Notes: a model not told the origin generated them from the letters alone. Shown: positions 34,253 to 43,990, counted from the stretch's first letter. The stretch: DNA of 64,000 nt from Aliamphritea hakodatensis (GCF_024347195.1 NZ_AP025281.1:372001-436000), one strand, 5' to 3'. Translations and numbers: made by a program.

Positions 34253-34996
34253 ATGTCTCAAACGGATAAATTTTTTGATCACAGTGAAGTCGAGTTTGCC
34301 GCTGAAGCGATGCGTAAGGCGGGCGTTATTTATGATGATCTGTTTAATAAGCTCTGCCGACAGATTTATGAAGACGTTAAAGACGCTGCCACGCCGGCTG
34401 ATACCCTCAGAATCTGCAACAACAGTATTGTCCATGCCGAGCATATTTTTGTTGCCAACTTTCCGGATAACTATCAAACCGCCTGTCAGCAGGGCTGCAG
34501 TCACTGTTGTCACTTTCCGGTACAGGCTGCGCCTCAGGATATCGTTCAGTTAGCCCTGCACCTTAAGCTCAGCCTCAGTGATGCTGAACTGGCAGATCTG
34601 AACAGACGCATGCAGCAGGATATCCGCCAGCGCAGTGGTGCGTTTATGCGCGCGCCCTGTCCGTTACTCACAGACGAACAAAGTTGCAGCGTGTATGAGC
34701 ACCGGCCTTTAGTGTGCCGTATGTTCAGTTCACAGAATGCTCAGAGTTGTGAACAGTCGCTGACAGATGGCCGGCAGATTTCGCAGCGCCCGCTGACCCA
34801 CCGGATTTTTCAGGCGGCGGTGACGGCGTTGCTGATCGCTGCAGAGCAGCAGGGCATGTATAAAGAACAGGGCCTGCTGATTCCGGGATTACTGGATTTA
34901 CTGACCGATACCGGCGGTGAACCTTCTGAGTTCTGCCTTTCCTGGAAACCTGTCTATCTTGAAGCGTTAAACGCGCTCGGGCCCGCCGGGGTCTGA
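34253..34996 (+). CDS. YkgJ-family cysteine cluster protein
   Basis: A 247-residue soluble protein with the YkgJ/UPF0153 pattern of cysteines: CQQGCSHCCHFPVQA near residue 80, then CPLL, SCSVYEHRPLVCRMFSS and CEQSL, and a late FCLS. These are thought to bind zinc or an iron-sulfur cluster. GAGGGG precedes the ATG. The role of the family is not established. The protein is longer than minimal YkgJ domains, with 75 extra residues at the start. Confidence 0.85.
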   Translation: MSQTDKFFDHSEVEFAAEAMRKAGVIYDDLFNKLCRQIYEDVKDAATPADTLRICNNSIVHAEHIFVANFPDNYQTACQQGCSHCCHFPVQAAPQDIVQLALHLKLSLSDAELADLNRRMQQDIRQRSGAFMRAPCPLLTDEQSCSVYEHRPLVCRMFSSQNAQSCEQSLTDGRQISQRPLTHRIFQAAVTALLIAAEQQGMYKEQGLLIPGLLDLLTDTGGEPSEFCLSWKPVYLEALNALGPAGV

Positions 34997-35195
34997 TTGT
35001 TTCTGCGCCGGGTTCTTCGGTGCGAGATAACCTCTTTGCAAATTTTTACGACAGCTTAACCCAAGTTAACAAATGCCTGGGGCATACTCCTGCGCGCCGT
35101 TCCGGGCTTATCCGCGGGGTGTGTTGCCGTGCAGCGAAAGAAAGGCTTTGCAAAGTCAGTCATAAGCTTTACTATTTAACTTATCAAATGATTAA

Positions 35196-35211
35196 TTAAA
35201 TAATAATTTAA
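35196..35211. promoter_or_regulatory. A+T-rich palindrome before the tetR-type gene
   Basis: TTAAAT-AATA-ATTTAA ends 15 bases before the ATG at 35227. TetR-family repressors commonly bind palindromes over their own promoter, so autoregulation is possible, but such A+T-rich dyads arise easily by chance. Confidence 0.35.
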
Positions 35212-35226
35212 AGAGCACTAAGCCTT

Positions 35227-35862
35227 ATGACTCAGTCAGCAAAACCCAAACGGGGCCGTCCGGCAGATCCTGCTTTGCAGGAAAAACGCCGTGAAGATCT
35301 GCTTGATGCCGCCTTTGAGTTGCTGCGCCATAAGAGCTACCGCAGCATTACCATTCGGGAACTGGCCAGCCAGGCGAATACTCAGTCGGCGATGATTAAG
35401 TATTACTTCAGTGATAAACAGGGCGTGTTTCTGGCTTTGCTGGAGCGGGTTGCTAAACATCAGCAGGCCGATTTTGAGGCCGTGATGGAAGCGGATGAAC
35501 CCCTGAAAATGTTTATTCACCGCTCGGTGAAGTTTTTCGCAAAAAATCAGCCGGTAACCCGGCTGATTGCCGATGAGGTCATTGCCGGAGACAGTGAACT
35601 GAAGAAGGTTTTCATCGCCACTCTGCCGAAACGGACCGCCGAAATGCTGCCAAAGCTGATTGCTGCAGAACAGGCTGCAGGCCGTATCCGGGCGGATATG
35701 AATCCTAAGTGGCTGGGGTTCTCGCTGATTAATATGATCATCACGCCGTTTGTTGCGGTACCTGTCCGCGAACAGGTATGGCAGATCAGTCATGAAGAGA
35801 TTGCCAGCGATGCCTGGGCAGAACATGTATACCGTATTTTTACAGAGGGGGCTGTGCAATGA
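35227..35862 (+). CDS. TetR-family repressor of the efflux operon
   Basis: A 211-residue regulator. The N-terminal HTH spans residues 20-65 (SITIRELASQANTQSAMIKY, then YFSDKQGVF); the rest is a helical ligand domain with no recognisable specificity. Its last four bases overlap the start of the membrane-fusion gene (ATGA), so it is the first gene of the TetR-MFP-RND operon and probably represses it. Confidence 0.9.
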   Translation: MTQSAKPKRGRPADPALQEKRREDLLDAAFELLRHKSYRSITIRELASQANTQSAMIKYYFSDKQGVFLALLERVAKHQQADFEAVMEADEPLKMFIHRSVKFFAKNQPVTRLIADEVIAGDSELKKVFIATLPKRTAEMLPKLIAAEQAAGRIRADMNPKWLGFSLINMIITPFVAVPVREQVWQISHEEIASDAWAEHVYRIFTEGAVQ

Positions 35863-37244
35863 GCCAGACCAATAAAACATCCTGGCTGAGCCGGTTTTGG
35901 GCATTGCCGCTGGTGGTGGCAATGGGGGTTGTCATTGCGCTGGTGATTATTAAGTCCCGGCCACAGATGCAGCATCAGGTCAGTGCTGAAACCGGCGTGC
36001 CGGTGACCACACTGCAGGTGGCGGAGTATGAAGTCCGGCCAACGGTGACCGGCTACGGTGAAGTGGAGCCGGATATCCTGCTGGATGTGCGGGCCGAAGT
36101 GGCCGGTAAGGTGGTGTATGTTCACCCGCAACTGAAACAGGGGGTATTGCTGCCGGCGGGAACACTGGTGGTGCAGATCGATGACAGTGATTACGTACTG
36201 GCGCTGAAAAAAGCACAGGCGACACTGGCGCAGAACCGGGCGAATCTGGCGGAACAGGATATCACCCGTCAGGATGCGGAACTGGATCTGAAACTGGCGA
36301 AAGATAAGCTCAGTCTGGCGTCTAAGGAGCTGGTCCGTTTTGAGCAGTTACTTAAGAAGCGTTCTGTCGCCCAGTCACAGGTAGACAGCCAGCGAAACGC
36401 GGTATTACAGGCCCGTCAGGAAGTGCAGAGTTTACAGAACAGCCTGGATGCTTTGCCGTACACCACAGAGGTTTTGCGGGCGCAGCTGGAAATTGCCGAA
36501 GCTGAAGTGGCCGCTCAGGAACTGAATCTGGAACGTACTCAAATCCGCCTGCCGTTTGATGCCCGCATTGCCAGTCAGTCGGTTGAGACGGACCAGTACG
36601 TGGGACTGAATGCATCGCTGTTTTCTGCTCAGACCATTGATAAGGTGCTGATTAATGCACAGTTTGCGCTGCCGCAAATGCGCCTGTTATCCAAAGGGTT
36701 TGATCTGCCGGCCGAGCAGGCGGATGTGTTTATTCAGGAAGGCGCAGAGACCGATACACTGATGCGCCGTCTGGGGCTGACGGCCCGTGTCAGTCTGGTG
36801 GGCAATGATGCCCGGGTTAACTGGGAAGCGAAGGTTGAGCGGATCAGTAATAACCTTGATCCGGCGTCCCGGACGGTTGGCGTGATTGTCAGTGTTGCCC
36901 GGCCTTATGAACAGGTGGAGCCGGGGCTGAAGCCGCCGCTGATCGACGGTATGTATATGCAGGTTGAGTTGCAGGGCCGGGCACAGGCATTTCTGGTCGT
37001 GCCGCGCACCGCGTTGCACGAAGGTGAGCTGTATCTGGCCGGTGAAGGGCAAACTCTGATACGCCAGCCGGTTGAAGGTTTTGCGCAACAGCAGATGTTG
37101 TTACTGGACCCACAACAAATACGTTTACCTTCTGATCAGGTGATTACTTCGGATCTGTTTCCGGCCGTAAGCGGCATGTTACTGGCACCGCAAACCGATG
37201 CCGGTGCACAGCAGGTGCTGGCGGACTGGCTGGAGGCACACTGA
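35859..37244 (+). CDS. RND efflux periplasmic adaptor (membrane fusion protein)
   Basis: A 461-residue HlyD/AcrA-type adaptor. One N-terminal helix (residues 13-32) anchors it; then a lipoyl half (LDVRAEVAGKVVYVHPQLKQ), a long coiled-coil hairpin (about 110-220; QVDSQRNAVLQARQEVQSLQ), the second lipoyl half (LPFDARIASQSVETDQYVG) and beta-barrel parts. It bridges the RND pump and an outer-membrane channel that is not encoded here. Starts in overlap with the tetR-type gene and ends one base before the pump gene. Confidence 0.9.
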   Translation: MSQTNKTSWLSRFWALPLVVAMGVVIALVIIKSRPQMQHQVSAETGVPVTTLQVAEYEVRPTVTGYGEVEPDILLDVRAEVAGKVVYVHPQLKQGVLLPAGTLVVQIDDSDYVLALKKAQATLAQNRANLAEQDITRQDAELDLKLAKDKLSLASKELVRFEQLLKKRSVAQSQVDSQRNAVLQARQEVQSLQNSLDALPYTTEVLRAQLEIAEAEVAAQELNLERTQIRLPFDARIASQSVETDQYVGLNASLFSAQTIDKVLINAQFALPQMRLLSKGFDLPAEQADVFIQEGAETDTLMRRLGLTARVSLVGNDARVNWEAKVERISNNLDPASRTVGVIVSVARPYEQVEPGLKPPLIDGMYMQVELQGRAQAFLVVPRTALHEGELYLAGEGQTLIRQPVEGFAQQQMLLLDPQQIRLPSDQVITSDLFPAVSGMLLAPQTDAGAQQVLADWLEAH

Positions 37245-37245
37245 G

Positions 37246-40200
37246 ATGATTCGCTTCTTTGCTGCCCATCCGACAGCGGCCAATCTGTTGATGGGGCTGT
37301 TCATGCTGGCGGGAATTCTGGCCCTGCCGGATATTAAGCGGGAAACTTTTCCTGAAATCGATAAGTATGAAGTTCAGGTGACGGTGGCGTATCCGGGCGC
37401 GGCTGCGACGGATGTGGAACTGGGGATCTGTAAACCGCTGGAAGATGCGATGGACGGTATCAGTTTCATGGAAGAAAAGCGGTGTGAGGCGCGGGATTCC
37501 AGCGCCATTATGACGCTGAAGATGCTCGAAGCCGGTAACTTCAGTGAGTTTCTGGAAGATGTGAATTCCGCCGTAGACGGTGTGGATAATTTCCCACAGG
37601 ACAGTGAAACACCGGTTGTGGCTGAAACCGGCCGTACTCAGGATGTTGTTACTGTTGCGCTGACGGCAGACCTGCCAAGGCGGGATCTGAAAACCCTGGC
37701 CGAACAGCTTAAGCAGCGGATGCTGCAGGCGCCGGGTATTCCGCTGGTGGAGATTCAGGGCTTCGGTAAACGGGAATTTCAGATTCAGGTGGCGCAGTAC
37801 AATCTGCGCCAGTATGGCCTGAGCCTGCAGGACATCGCCGATAAGATCAGCGGCCAGAACGTGGATATGCCCGCCGGTGAACTGAGTGGTAAAGAGCAGG
37901 AATATCAGATCCGTTTCAGCGATGAAAAACGTACCACGGAGGAAATGGCTGAACTGATTATTATCAGTGGGGATCAGCGTAATGAACTGCGTCTGGGTGA
38001 CATTGCCACCATTCGCAGTGACTTTGATACCGATGCCAACAAGGTGACCTACAACGGCCAGCCAGCGGCGTTTTTAAAAGTCAGCAAGAATACAGTGGAT
38101 GACAGCCTGGATGTGCTGGCGGCTGTAGAAGGCTTTATTACAGAGGAGCAGCAGCGTCTGCCCGGCGAAGTGACGCTGGCCCTGACTCAGGATTCCACCA
38201 GTATCATTGAAGACCGGATCAGCATGTTGGCGAAGAATGCCTGGCAGGGGTTGTTGCTGGTGTTTGCGGTGATGTGGCTGTTCTTCGGCACCCGTTATGC
38301 GTTCTGGGTGGTGATGGGCCTGCCGGTTTCCTTCCTGGCCAGTGCCTTTGTGCTGGGTATGATGGGCATGAGCATCAATATGCTGTCGATGGTGGCGCTG
38401 CTGCTGGCGCTGGGGATTCTGATGGATGATGCCATTGTGATCTCGGAGAGTATCGGTCAGCAGTTGCGGCACGGTAAAAAGCCACTGCAGGCAGCCATTG
38501 ACGGTACTTCAGTGGTGGCCAAAGGGGTGTTTTCTTCCTTCCTGACAACCTTATGTATCTTCAGCGGATTGCTCAGCCTGACCGGCGATATCGGGCAGAT
38601 TCTGGTGGTCATTCCGGTGGTGCTGATTTCGGTGATTTCGGTGTCCCTGATCGAGGCATTTTTTATCTTGCCGAGCCATCTTTATCACTCTCTTGAACAT
38701 GCGGGTAAGCAAAAGGCATCGGCTTTACGCATAAAGGTTGATGAGGTGTTTGACCGGCTCCGGCTGAAGATCGATGCCGGTGTTACCGCGCTGATTCGTA
38801 TCCGCTATGCCTTTGTCGGTGGCGTTATTGCTTTGCTGATTGTTTCGGTCAGCCTGATGGTCTCAGGGGTCGTGAAGTTTTCTGCGTTTCCGACCATTGA
38901 AGGGGACATTCTGCAGGCCAAAATTCTGATGCCGACCGGCACACCCATTGAGAAAACCGAACAGGTGGTTGCTCAGCTGAAGCAGCAGTTAGAGGAGGTC
39001 GCCGGGCCGTTAAGTGATACTCAGGGAGAGCCGGTGGTGAATGCCGTAACAGTGAATTACGGGACTAATTCAGACGCGTTTGAATCCGGCCCGCATCTGG
39101 CAACTATCAGCGTGGATCTGCTGACAGCAGAGCAGCGCCATTTCTCGATACACACGCTGAAACAGCAGTGGCTGGAACGGGCGGACAGTATTCAGGGCCC
39201 CTGGAGCATTGCCATTAAAGAGCCTGGGCTTGGACCTGCCGGCCGGGCCATTGAAATTCGTCTGCAGGGGGCCGATCTGGAACGTTTGTCTGTGGCATCT
39301 CATGACTTGCAGGCCTGGCTGGCAGGGTATCCCGGTGTGAATAATTTGCTGGATGATCTGCGCCCGGGCAAGCCTGAATTTACCCTGCACCTGAAGGATG
39401 GTGCATACAGTCTGGGGATGACCGCACAAAGCATTGCGGTGCAGCTGCGGGCAGCCTTTCAGGGCAGTAAGGTGATTGAGTCCAGCATCGGGCTGGAAAA
39501 CTATGAAGTCATCGTTGAACTGGATGAAGCTTCCCGGGATGAGCTGGCCGACTTCGATAACTTCCCGATTATTAATCCGGCCAACGGTGCGGTGATTCCG
39601 TTAGGCAATGTGGCGGAGATAGTACCGACGAGAAGTTTCTCCCGGATTCACCGTGTGGATAACCTCAGAACCGTGACCGTGCTGGGGGATATCGACGCCA
39701 ACCTGAATAACACCAATGCGGTACTGGGAGACCTGAAACAGAGCTTTTTGCCAGGGTTTGCTGAGCGCTACCCGGATGTGAAACTGGTTTTCAAAGGCGA
39801 AGTGGCCGAAGGCGGCGAGACTCAGGGCTCGATGGGTAAATCCATGCTGATGGGGCTGGCGGGCATTTTTATATTGCTTAGCTTCCAGTTCCGCTCGTAT
39901 ATGGAACCGGTCATCGTGATGATCAACATTCCGCTGGCGCTGATCGGTGTAATCTGGGGACACTGGTTACTGGGGCTGGATATTACCATGCCGTCGATGC
40001 TGGGGTTTGTGTCGCTGGCGGGGATTGTGGTGAATGACTCGATTCTGCTGGTGGAGTTTGTTAAGCGGCGCATTGCCGAAGGCATGAGCGTACACGCGGC
40101 AGCAGCGAGAGCCAGCCATGACCGGTTCCGTGCCGTCCTGCTGACGTCTCTGACCACGATTGCCGGGATGACACCGCTGTTATTTGAAACCAGCCTGCAG

Positions 40201-40347
40201 GCACAGATACTGATTCCGCTAACGGTCAGTATTGTGTTTGGTATTGCCAGTTCAACCCTGCTGGTGTTGTTTGTAGTGCCATGCTGTTACAGCATTCTGG
40301 AAGATTTCGGACTGGCGAATTCCCGCCAGCATGTGACTGAAGATTAG
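37246..40347 (+). CDS. RND efflux transporter, AcrB superfamily
   Basis: A 1033-residue proton-driven pump. TM1 follows the start (RFFAAHPTAANLLMGLFMLA); the periplasmic loops (about 35-330 and 560-860) are separated by TM helices. The proton relay acids are in LALGILMDDAIVISES of TM4. The second half repeats the layout with FVSLAGIVVNDSILLVEFVK. It belongs to the heavy-metal-unlike, HAE2/HAE3-related subgroup judging from ADVELGICKPLEDAMDGI. ATG at 37246 (not the earlier in-frame ATG at 37198 inside the adaptor gene) follows GAGGCACACTGAG. Substrates unknown. Confidence 0.92.
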   Translation: MIRFFAAHPTAANLLMGLFMLAGILALPDIKRETFPEIDKYEVQVTVAYPGAAATDVELGICKPLEDAMDGISFMEEKRCEARDSSAIMTLKMLEAGNFSEFLEDVNSAVDGVDNFPQDSETPVVAETGRTQDVVTVALTADLPRRDLKTLAEQLKQRMLQAPGIPLVEIQGFGKREFQIQVAQYNLRQYGLSLQDIADKISGQNVDMPAGELSGKEQEYQIRFSDEKRTTEEMAELIIISGDQRNELRLGDIATIRSDFDTDANKVTYNGQPAAFLKVSKNTVDDSLDVLAAVEGFITEEQQRLPGEVTLALTQDSTSIIEDRISMLAKNAWQGLLLVFAVMWLFFGTRYAFWVVMGLPVSFLASAFVLGMMGMSINMLSMVALLLALGILMDDAIVISESIGQQLRHGKKPLQAAIDGTSVVAKGVFSSFLTTLCIFSGLLSLTGDIGQILVVIPVVLISVISVSLIEAFFILPSHLYHSLEHAGKQKASALRIKVDEVFDRLRLKIDAGVTALIRIRYAFVGGVIALLIVSVSLMVSGVVKFSAFPTIEGDILQAKILMPTGTPIEKTEQVVAQLKQQLEEVAGPLSDTQGEPVVNAVTVNYGTNSDAFESGPHLATISVDLLTAEQRHFSIHTLKQQWLERADSIQGPWSIAIKEPGLGPAGRAIEIRLQGADLERLSVASHDLQAWLAGYPGVNNLLDDLRPGKPEFTLHLKDGAYSLGMTAQSIAVQLRAAFQGSKVIESSIGLENYEVIVELDEASRDELADFDNFPIINPANGAVIPLGNVAEIVPTRSFSRIHRVDNLRTVTVLGDIDANLNNTNAVLGDLKQSFLPGFAERYPDVKLVFKGEVAEGGETQGSMGKSMLMGLAGIFILLSFQFRSYMEPVIVMINIPLALIGVIWGHWLLGLDITMPSMLGFVSLAGIVVNDSILLVEFVKRRIAEGMSVHAAAARASHDRFRAVLLTSLTTIAGMTPLLFETSLQAQILIPLTVSIVFGIASSTLLVLFVVPCCYSILEDFGLANSRQHVTED

Positions 40348-40437
40348 CCAGTTCGTGTTGTTGCAGGTGCGTATTTATCTGGATTGTCACAATGTAGGGT
40401 GATGGGTGTTTTATTGTTGAGTAATCGGGTGAGCGTG

Positions 40438-41391
40438 TTAGTTTGCCTTGAACAGAGATGTGTCAGTCAGACTTGTGTCAAGCCGATACCAGTGTAAAGC
40501 ATTTCGCCAGAGAATATCGTCGCGTGCTGTTGGGTCAACCGCCCGTATTGCTTGTTCGACCAGTGCTAACCAATCTGCATAACTGACTTGTAGCCCTGAT
40601 ACAGGCATATTACTGGCAAAAAGGCAGCGTTTTGTACCAAAAATGCTGATAGTCTGGCAGAGCAGTTCAAAATTTTGTTGGGTATTCCAGGGAGTCCCGG
40701 GTACCCCTAACTCAGAGAGTTTGACGCAGACGTTTAGGTTGCTGGCCAGTATCTCCATCTGTTGTCGCCAGTTGGCAAGGCCTGATTGTGAACGTTCCCA
40801 GGGCAGGCCACAGTGGTTAAGTATTACCCGTAATCCGGGGGTTTTTTTCAGGGTTTTGGCCGCATCCGCTAGATGCCAGGCTGGCACCCGAAGATCCCAG
40901 GACAGGTCACGTTCTTCAAGTAATGCCAGGCCGCTGCACCAGCCGGGGTCCTGCAAGGTGTTGGTACACCCTTTAACCCGGTCATATTCTTCTGCTGTTT
41001 TTGCAGTGAGCGGTTTAACTCTGACCCCACGAAAAAGTGACGATTGCATCTGCCGATCCAGCCAGTTGGCACAATGGTCTTTACCGAACGGTGCCCAGCC
41101 AATGTGTGCGCAGGGTAATCTGTTGTTGATTTGTATTGCATCAATCCAGGCTGTTTCATCGCAGCTTTGTTGCCGGTCAGCTTCCGCTTCACAGTGAATG
41201 CTTCCGAGTAAACGGTAGCCCGAGGGAATTAGTTGTTGTAAGTGTGTAGGGAGAAACGTCTGGCGAATGGAAACATAATCACCCAGAAAAAAATCATCGA
41301 TGACCTGATCGCTTAACCACGGATAGCGTATATGTCCATCAAGTTGCCAAAGATGGTGGTGACTGTCGATTAAATATTGTTGGTTGTTCAT
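40438..41391 (-). CDS. Amidohydrolase-family sugar lactonase-like protein
   Basis: A 317-residue TIM-barrel hydrolase of the amidohydrolase_2 group (L-fucono-1,5-lactonase/L-rhamnono-lactonase-like). Start IDSHHHLWQLDGHIRYPWL holds the HxH-type metal site; LNHCGLPWE and LFASNMPVSG supply the later His and the family-typical SNMPV (SNFPV in relatives). It probably opens a sugar lactone to the acid. The ATG at 41391 is preferred over the TTG at 41397; AGAGAA lies ahead. It is the second gene after the beta-propeller gene (33 bases). Located at the left end of the A+T-rich island. Confidence 0.85.
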   Translation of the reverse strand: MNNQQYLIDSHHHLWQLDGHIRYPWLSDQVIDDFFLGDYVSIRQTFLPTHLQQLIPSGYRLLGSIHCEAEADRQQSCDETAWIDAIQINNRLPCAHIGWAPFGKDHCANWLDRQMQSSLFRGVRVKPLTAKTAEEYDRVKGCTNTLQDPGWCSGLALLEERDLSWDLRVPAWHLADAAKTLKKTPGLRVILNHCGLPWERSQSGLANWRQQMEILASNLNVCVKLSELGVPGTPWNTQQNFELLCQTISIFGTKRCLFASNMPVSGLQVSYADWLALVEQAIRAVDPTARDDILWRNALHWYRLDTSLTDTSLFKAN

Positions 41392-41424
41392 TGCCAATGT
41401 TCTCTTTAGTGATTGATAACTTAT

Positions 41425-42360
41425 TTAAATTGGCGGGAGAAAAGTCACAACGTCAGGTGTATCAAGGGTATTGAAATAGCGAATAATTTGTTGACGATCC
41501 AGATTAAGTACGCCCAGCTTATCTCCCACAAATGTGACAAAAGCGTGTTTTCCATCCGGATGGAAGGCTAAAGCGACGGGACGGTATTCCAGTTCTATTG
41601 AACCGAGTGATGCGAGCTGCTGATCAAATAATGCTAGGGAATTTTCACCATAATTAGTGACGATCAGGCGGTTACATGGATCGAGATAGATACGGGTCGG
41701 ATCTTCGCCAGTTGGTGCTATATGGGTTATCTGTAACGTTTCAACGTCGATCGCTACAATGCTGTTATCGGTACGGTTGGCAACAAATAATGTTTTTTCA
41801 TCAGCAGAGAAACGATTGCCTTCAGGTTTACGGCCTGGATTAACCGAGACCGGCGTAAAAGTTGGGTCCTGAGGTTTGATCAGTGTCACTGTATGGCTTA
41901 GGAGGTTAATACCAAAAGCAGTTTCGCCATCACGGCTCAGAGCAAATAAATGTGTTTTGTAACCACCTGATGGCACGGCGCGGTCCGCCTCATCAGTATT
42001 TTCCGGGTCATCAAAGATCAGCAGGGTACTGTGGCCTTCACTCATGGCGTAGAGGCGGTCCTGGTTGTCCATGGCCAGCCCGTGAATACGGTAGAAAGGC
42101 CAGGTGTTGAGGGTACGGACATGTTCACCTGTTATAAGATCAATCACAAATACCGAGCAACCTCCCTGATTTCCTGAATGGTGTATGCTTTCTATACCGT
42201 AATGAGCGACGTACGCAAAACGGTTGTTAGAATCCACAACCATCTCATGGGGAAAATCTGGTAACCGGATATGTTTAACTGCTTTACCACTTGCAAGGTC
42301 GTAAAAACTTAATGTATGAGCACATTTCTGGTTGAGCAGTAACAGTTCATTGTTTCGCAT
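41425..42360 (-). CDS. Seven-bladed beta-propeller protein, lactonase-like
   Basis: A 311-residue protein made of repeating 40-45-residue blades with YncE/lactonase-type phrases (KAVKHIRLPDFPHEMVVDSN, KTLFVANRTDNSIVAIDVET, NRLIVTNYGENSLALFD, KHAFVTFVGDKLGVLNL). No signal peptide, so cytoplasmic. Relatives include 6-phosphogluconolactonase-like and SMP-30-unlike propellers; an aldonolactonase role fits the neighbouring amidohydrolase but would make two lactonases. Transcribed first in this two-gene unit, from the 455-base gap. Confidence 0.78.
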   Translation of the reverse strand: MRNNELLLLNQKCAHTLSFYDLASGKAVKHIRLPDFPHEMVVDSNNRFAYVAHYGIESIHHSGNQGGCSVFVIDLITGEHVRTLNTWPFYRIHGLAMDNQDRLYAMSEGHSTLLIFDDPENTDEADRAVPSGGYKTHLFALSRDGETAFGINLLSHTVTLIKPQDPTFTPVSVNPGRKPEGNRFSADEKTLFVANRTDNSIVAIDVETLQITHIAPTGEDPTRIYLDPCNRLIVTNYGENSLALFDQQLASLGSIELEYRPVALAFHPDGKHAFVTFVGDKLGVLNLDRQQIIRYFNTLDTPDVVTFLPPI

Positions 42361-42815
42361 TGGGGCGTTCCTGTCGTCATAGTTGAGTGAGCAAAAACAC
42401 AGCAGGCCAGAACGGCCAGCCGATCTGTTAGTGGTTTTGCGGTGAATCAGCTGTTAACCGGAAACCGATGATGCTTGTTTGGGGATAAATCAGTTTGCGA
42501 GAAGTGTATTGGTTCAAAAACAGAATATAACGCATCTTATTTCCCTATAGTGCATTGGTTTGGGCAGTGTCAGCATCCTGCTGATTTTTTTGAGTGTAAG
42601 TTATTAGTGAATTAAAAAAGCCGTATTGCCTGTTTGAGTGTTGATAAATGGCCGGGTATTTTACTGTTTGGGTGTTGGTCGGGATTTGTCTGAAAACTAT
42701 TCATCGTTGCTATAGCTTCAGATATTACCGGACGTTTTTTGGGCTTAATGGCGTAAAATTCTAAATGCTCTGCTTTATTTATGACGCAATGCTGATCATA
42801 CATATTTAAGACCGA
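42361..42815. other. 455-base intergenic region in the island
   Basis: No convincing gene. The promoter of the propeller/amidohydrolase pair must lie near 42361-42480. A plus-strand terminator-like hairpin is described at 42570-42591. A 63-codon open frame (42803-42612, minus) directly after the lacI-type gene has no ribosome site and no recognisable features. A GTTAACC...AAACC sequence near 42450 weakly resembles the operator pair at 43977 and 44068. Confidence 0.5.
42570..42591 (+). terminator. Orphan plus-strand terminator-like hairpin
   Basis: TCAGCA-TCC-TGCTGA followed by seven T looks like a rho-independent stop, but no plus-strand gene precedes it in 2 kb. It may end a small or antisense RNA, or be chance. 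Confidence 0.6.
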
Positions 42816-43832
42816 TTAAGTGGTGTTGCCCTGTATAAAACTAATGGGCGAAAGTATGGCGCCCGGGGTTTCTTTACCTGCAGCAAGGTTGATAATCGCG
42901 TTTCCGGCAGCAGTCCCTATTTCATGGCGTGGCACATCAATCGTAGTGATCTGAGTACGGATACTGTGTCTGACAGAGGTACCGTTAAAGCCTGCAACAG
43001 CTACTTGTTCCGGTACTGAAATTCCCTGCTCGTATAACCACGTAATACCGCCTATAGCCATCGCGTCATTGAGGTAGAAAATTGCATCCGTCTTTGGATG
43101 TTGTGTGATCAGTTGCCGAGTCAGTTCTCGGCCGGATTCAGCCTGTCGAGACATATTCGGGTCAATTGCTTCGACGATTGTTTTACCGGCCTTTTGTAAA
43201 GTGTCTGTAAAGGCCGAGTGGCGGATTTCAGCACATAGGTCTTTTTCCAGTTCTGCACCAACATAGCCAATGTGATTAAAGCCCCGTTTTAAAAAATGCC
43301 GGGCCATCAATTTTCCAGCTTCAATGTGAGAAGGGCCAATATTAGTATCACCGAACCCTTTGTCCGGACTCCAGAGCTGGACTGATGGGCAGTGTCTTAA
43401 ATTCAGTAATTTGATGCTGCTTTCTGTATGTTTCAGTCCGCCGCAGATAATGAGACCTGCCGGTTGGATAGATAGCATGGTTTTAATCAGTTCTTCTTCG
43501 ATCTTTCCGTCAAATAAGGATTCACCGATCAAGGTGTTCAGGCCATGAGGCCGTAGCTGTTCATTGATACCACTCAGTATTTCGGCAAAAATTGCGTTGC
43601 TGGCTGAAGGAATGATTACACCGACAAATGAGCTTGTTTGCGATCTGAGTGATCCCGCCAGAAAGTTTTTTACATACCCTAACTCGTCTGCAGCAGCATG
43701 GACCCGTGTGCGGGTTTTTTCCGATATTCTGCCGGTACCACGTAAGACTTTTGATACGGTCATCTGACTGACACCGGCCAACTGTGCAACATCGTCAAGT
43801 TTGACCAGTTTTTTCTTCTTTGCTTCGCCCAT
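42816..43832 (-). CDS. LacI-family repressor of the sugar-acid island
   Basis: A 338-residue regulator. The HTH near the N-terminus (KLDDVAQLAGVSQMTVSKVL) and the hinge region are typical, followed by a periplasmic-binding-protein-like ligand domain (FVGVIIPSASNAIFAEILSG, then NHIGYVGAE, and DAIFYLNDAMAIGGI). GntR-like subgroup by hinge length. It is divergent from the TRAP operon; two near-identical dyads in the gap are the probable binding sites. The ligand is probably the transported sugar acid or an intermediate. Confidence 0.92.
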   Translation of the reverse strand: MGEAKKKKLVKLDDVAQLAGVSQMTVSKVLRGTGRISEKTRTRVHAAADELGYVKNFLAGSLRSQTSSFVGVIIPSASNAIFAEILSGINEQLRPHGLNTLIGESLFDGKIEEELIKTMLSIQPAGLIICGGLKHTESSIKLLNLRHCPSVQLWSPDKGFGDTNIGPSHIEAGKLMARHFLKRGFNHIGYVGAELEKDLCAEIRHSAFTDTLQKAGKTIVEAIDPNMSRQAESGRELTRQLITQHPKTDAIFYLNDAMAIGGITWLYEQGISVPEQVAVAGFNGTSVRHSIRTQITTIDVPRHEIGTAAGNAIINLAAGKETPGAILSPISFIQGNTT

Positions 43833-43976
43833 TCTTTCGTTCTTGACCTCTTAATTGAACTCTGAAGAAAAAAGCGCTTGGTCATCAGAGCCTATAAAAA
43901 AATGATGCACAGTTTTATGCTAGCCATGTATAGGGATGCTGGTGTTACAGTTTTAACTCCGCGATTGTTATTTTCA

Positions 43977-43990
43977 GGTTATCGTTAACC
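43977..43990. promoter_or_regulatory. LacI-type operator candidate 1
   Basis: GGTTATCGTTAACC has perfect five-base arms around TCGT, with a central CG as in most LacI-family sites. It abuts the -35 candidate of the TRAP operon and lies 145 bases from the repressor gene start. Confidence 0.72.

Noticed and set aside
40348..40437. Integration site or direct repeats at the borders of the A+T-rich island
   Set aside because: No tRNA, integrase or matching direct repeat was seen near 40350 or 52020; the island call rests on composition and content only.
42612..42803. 63-codon open frame on the minus strand just after the lacI-type gene
   Set aside because: No ribosome site, no recognisable sequence features and a low-complexity A+T-rich setting; probably chance.
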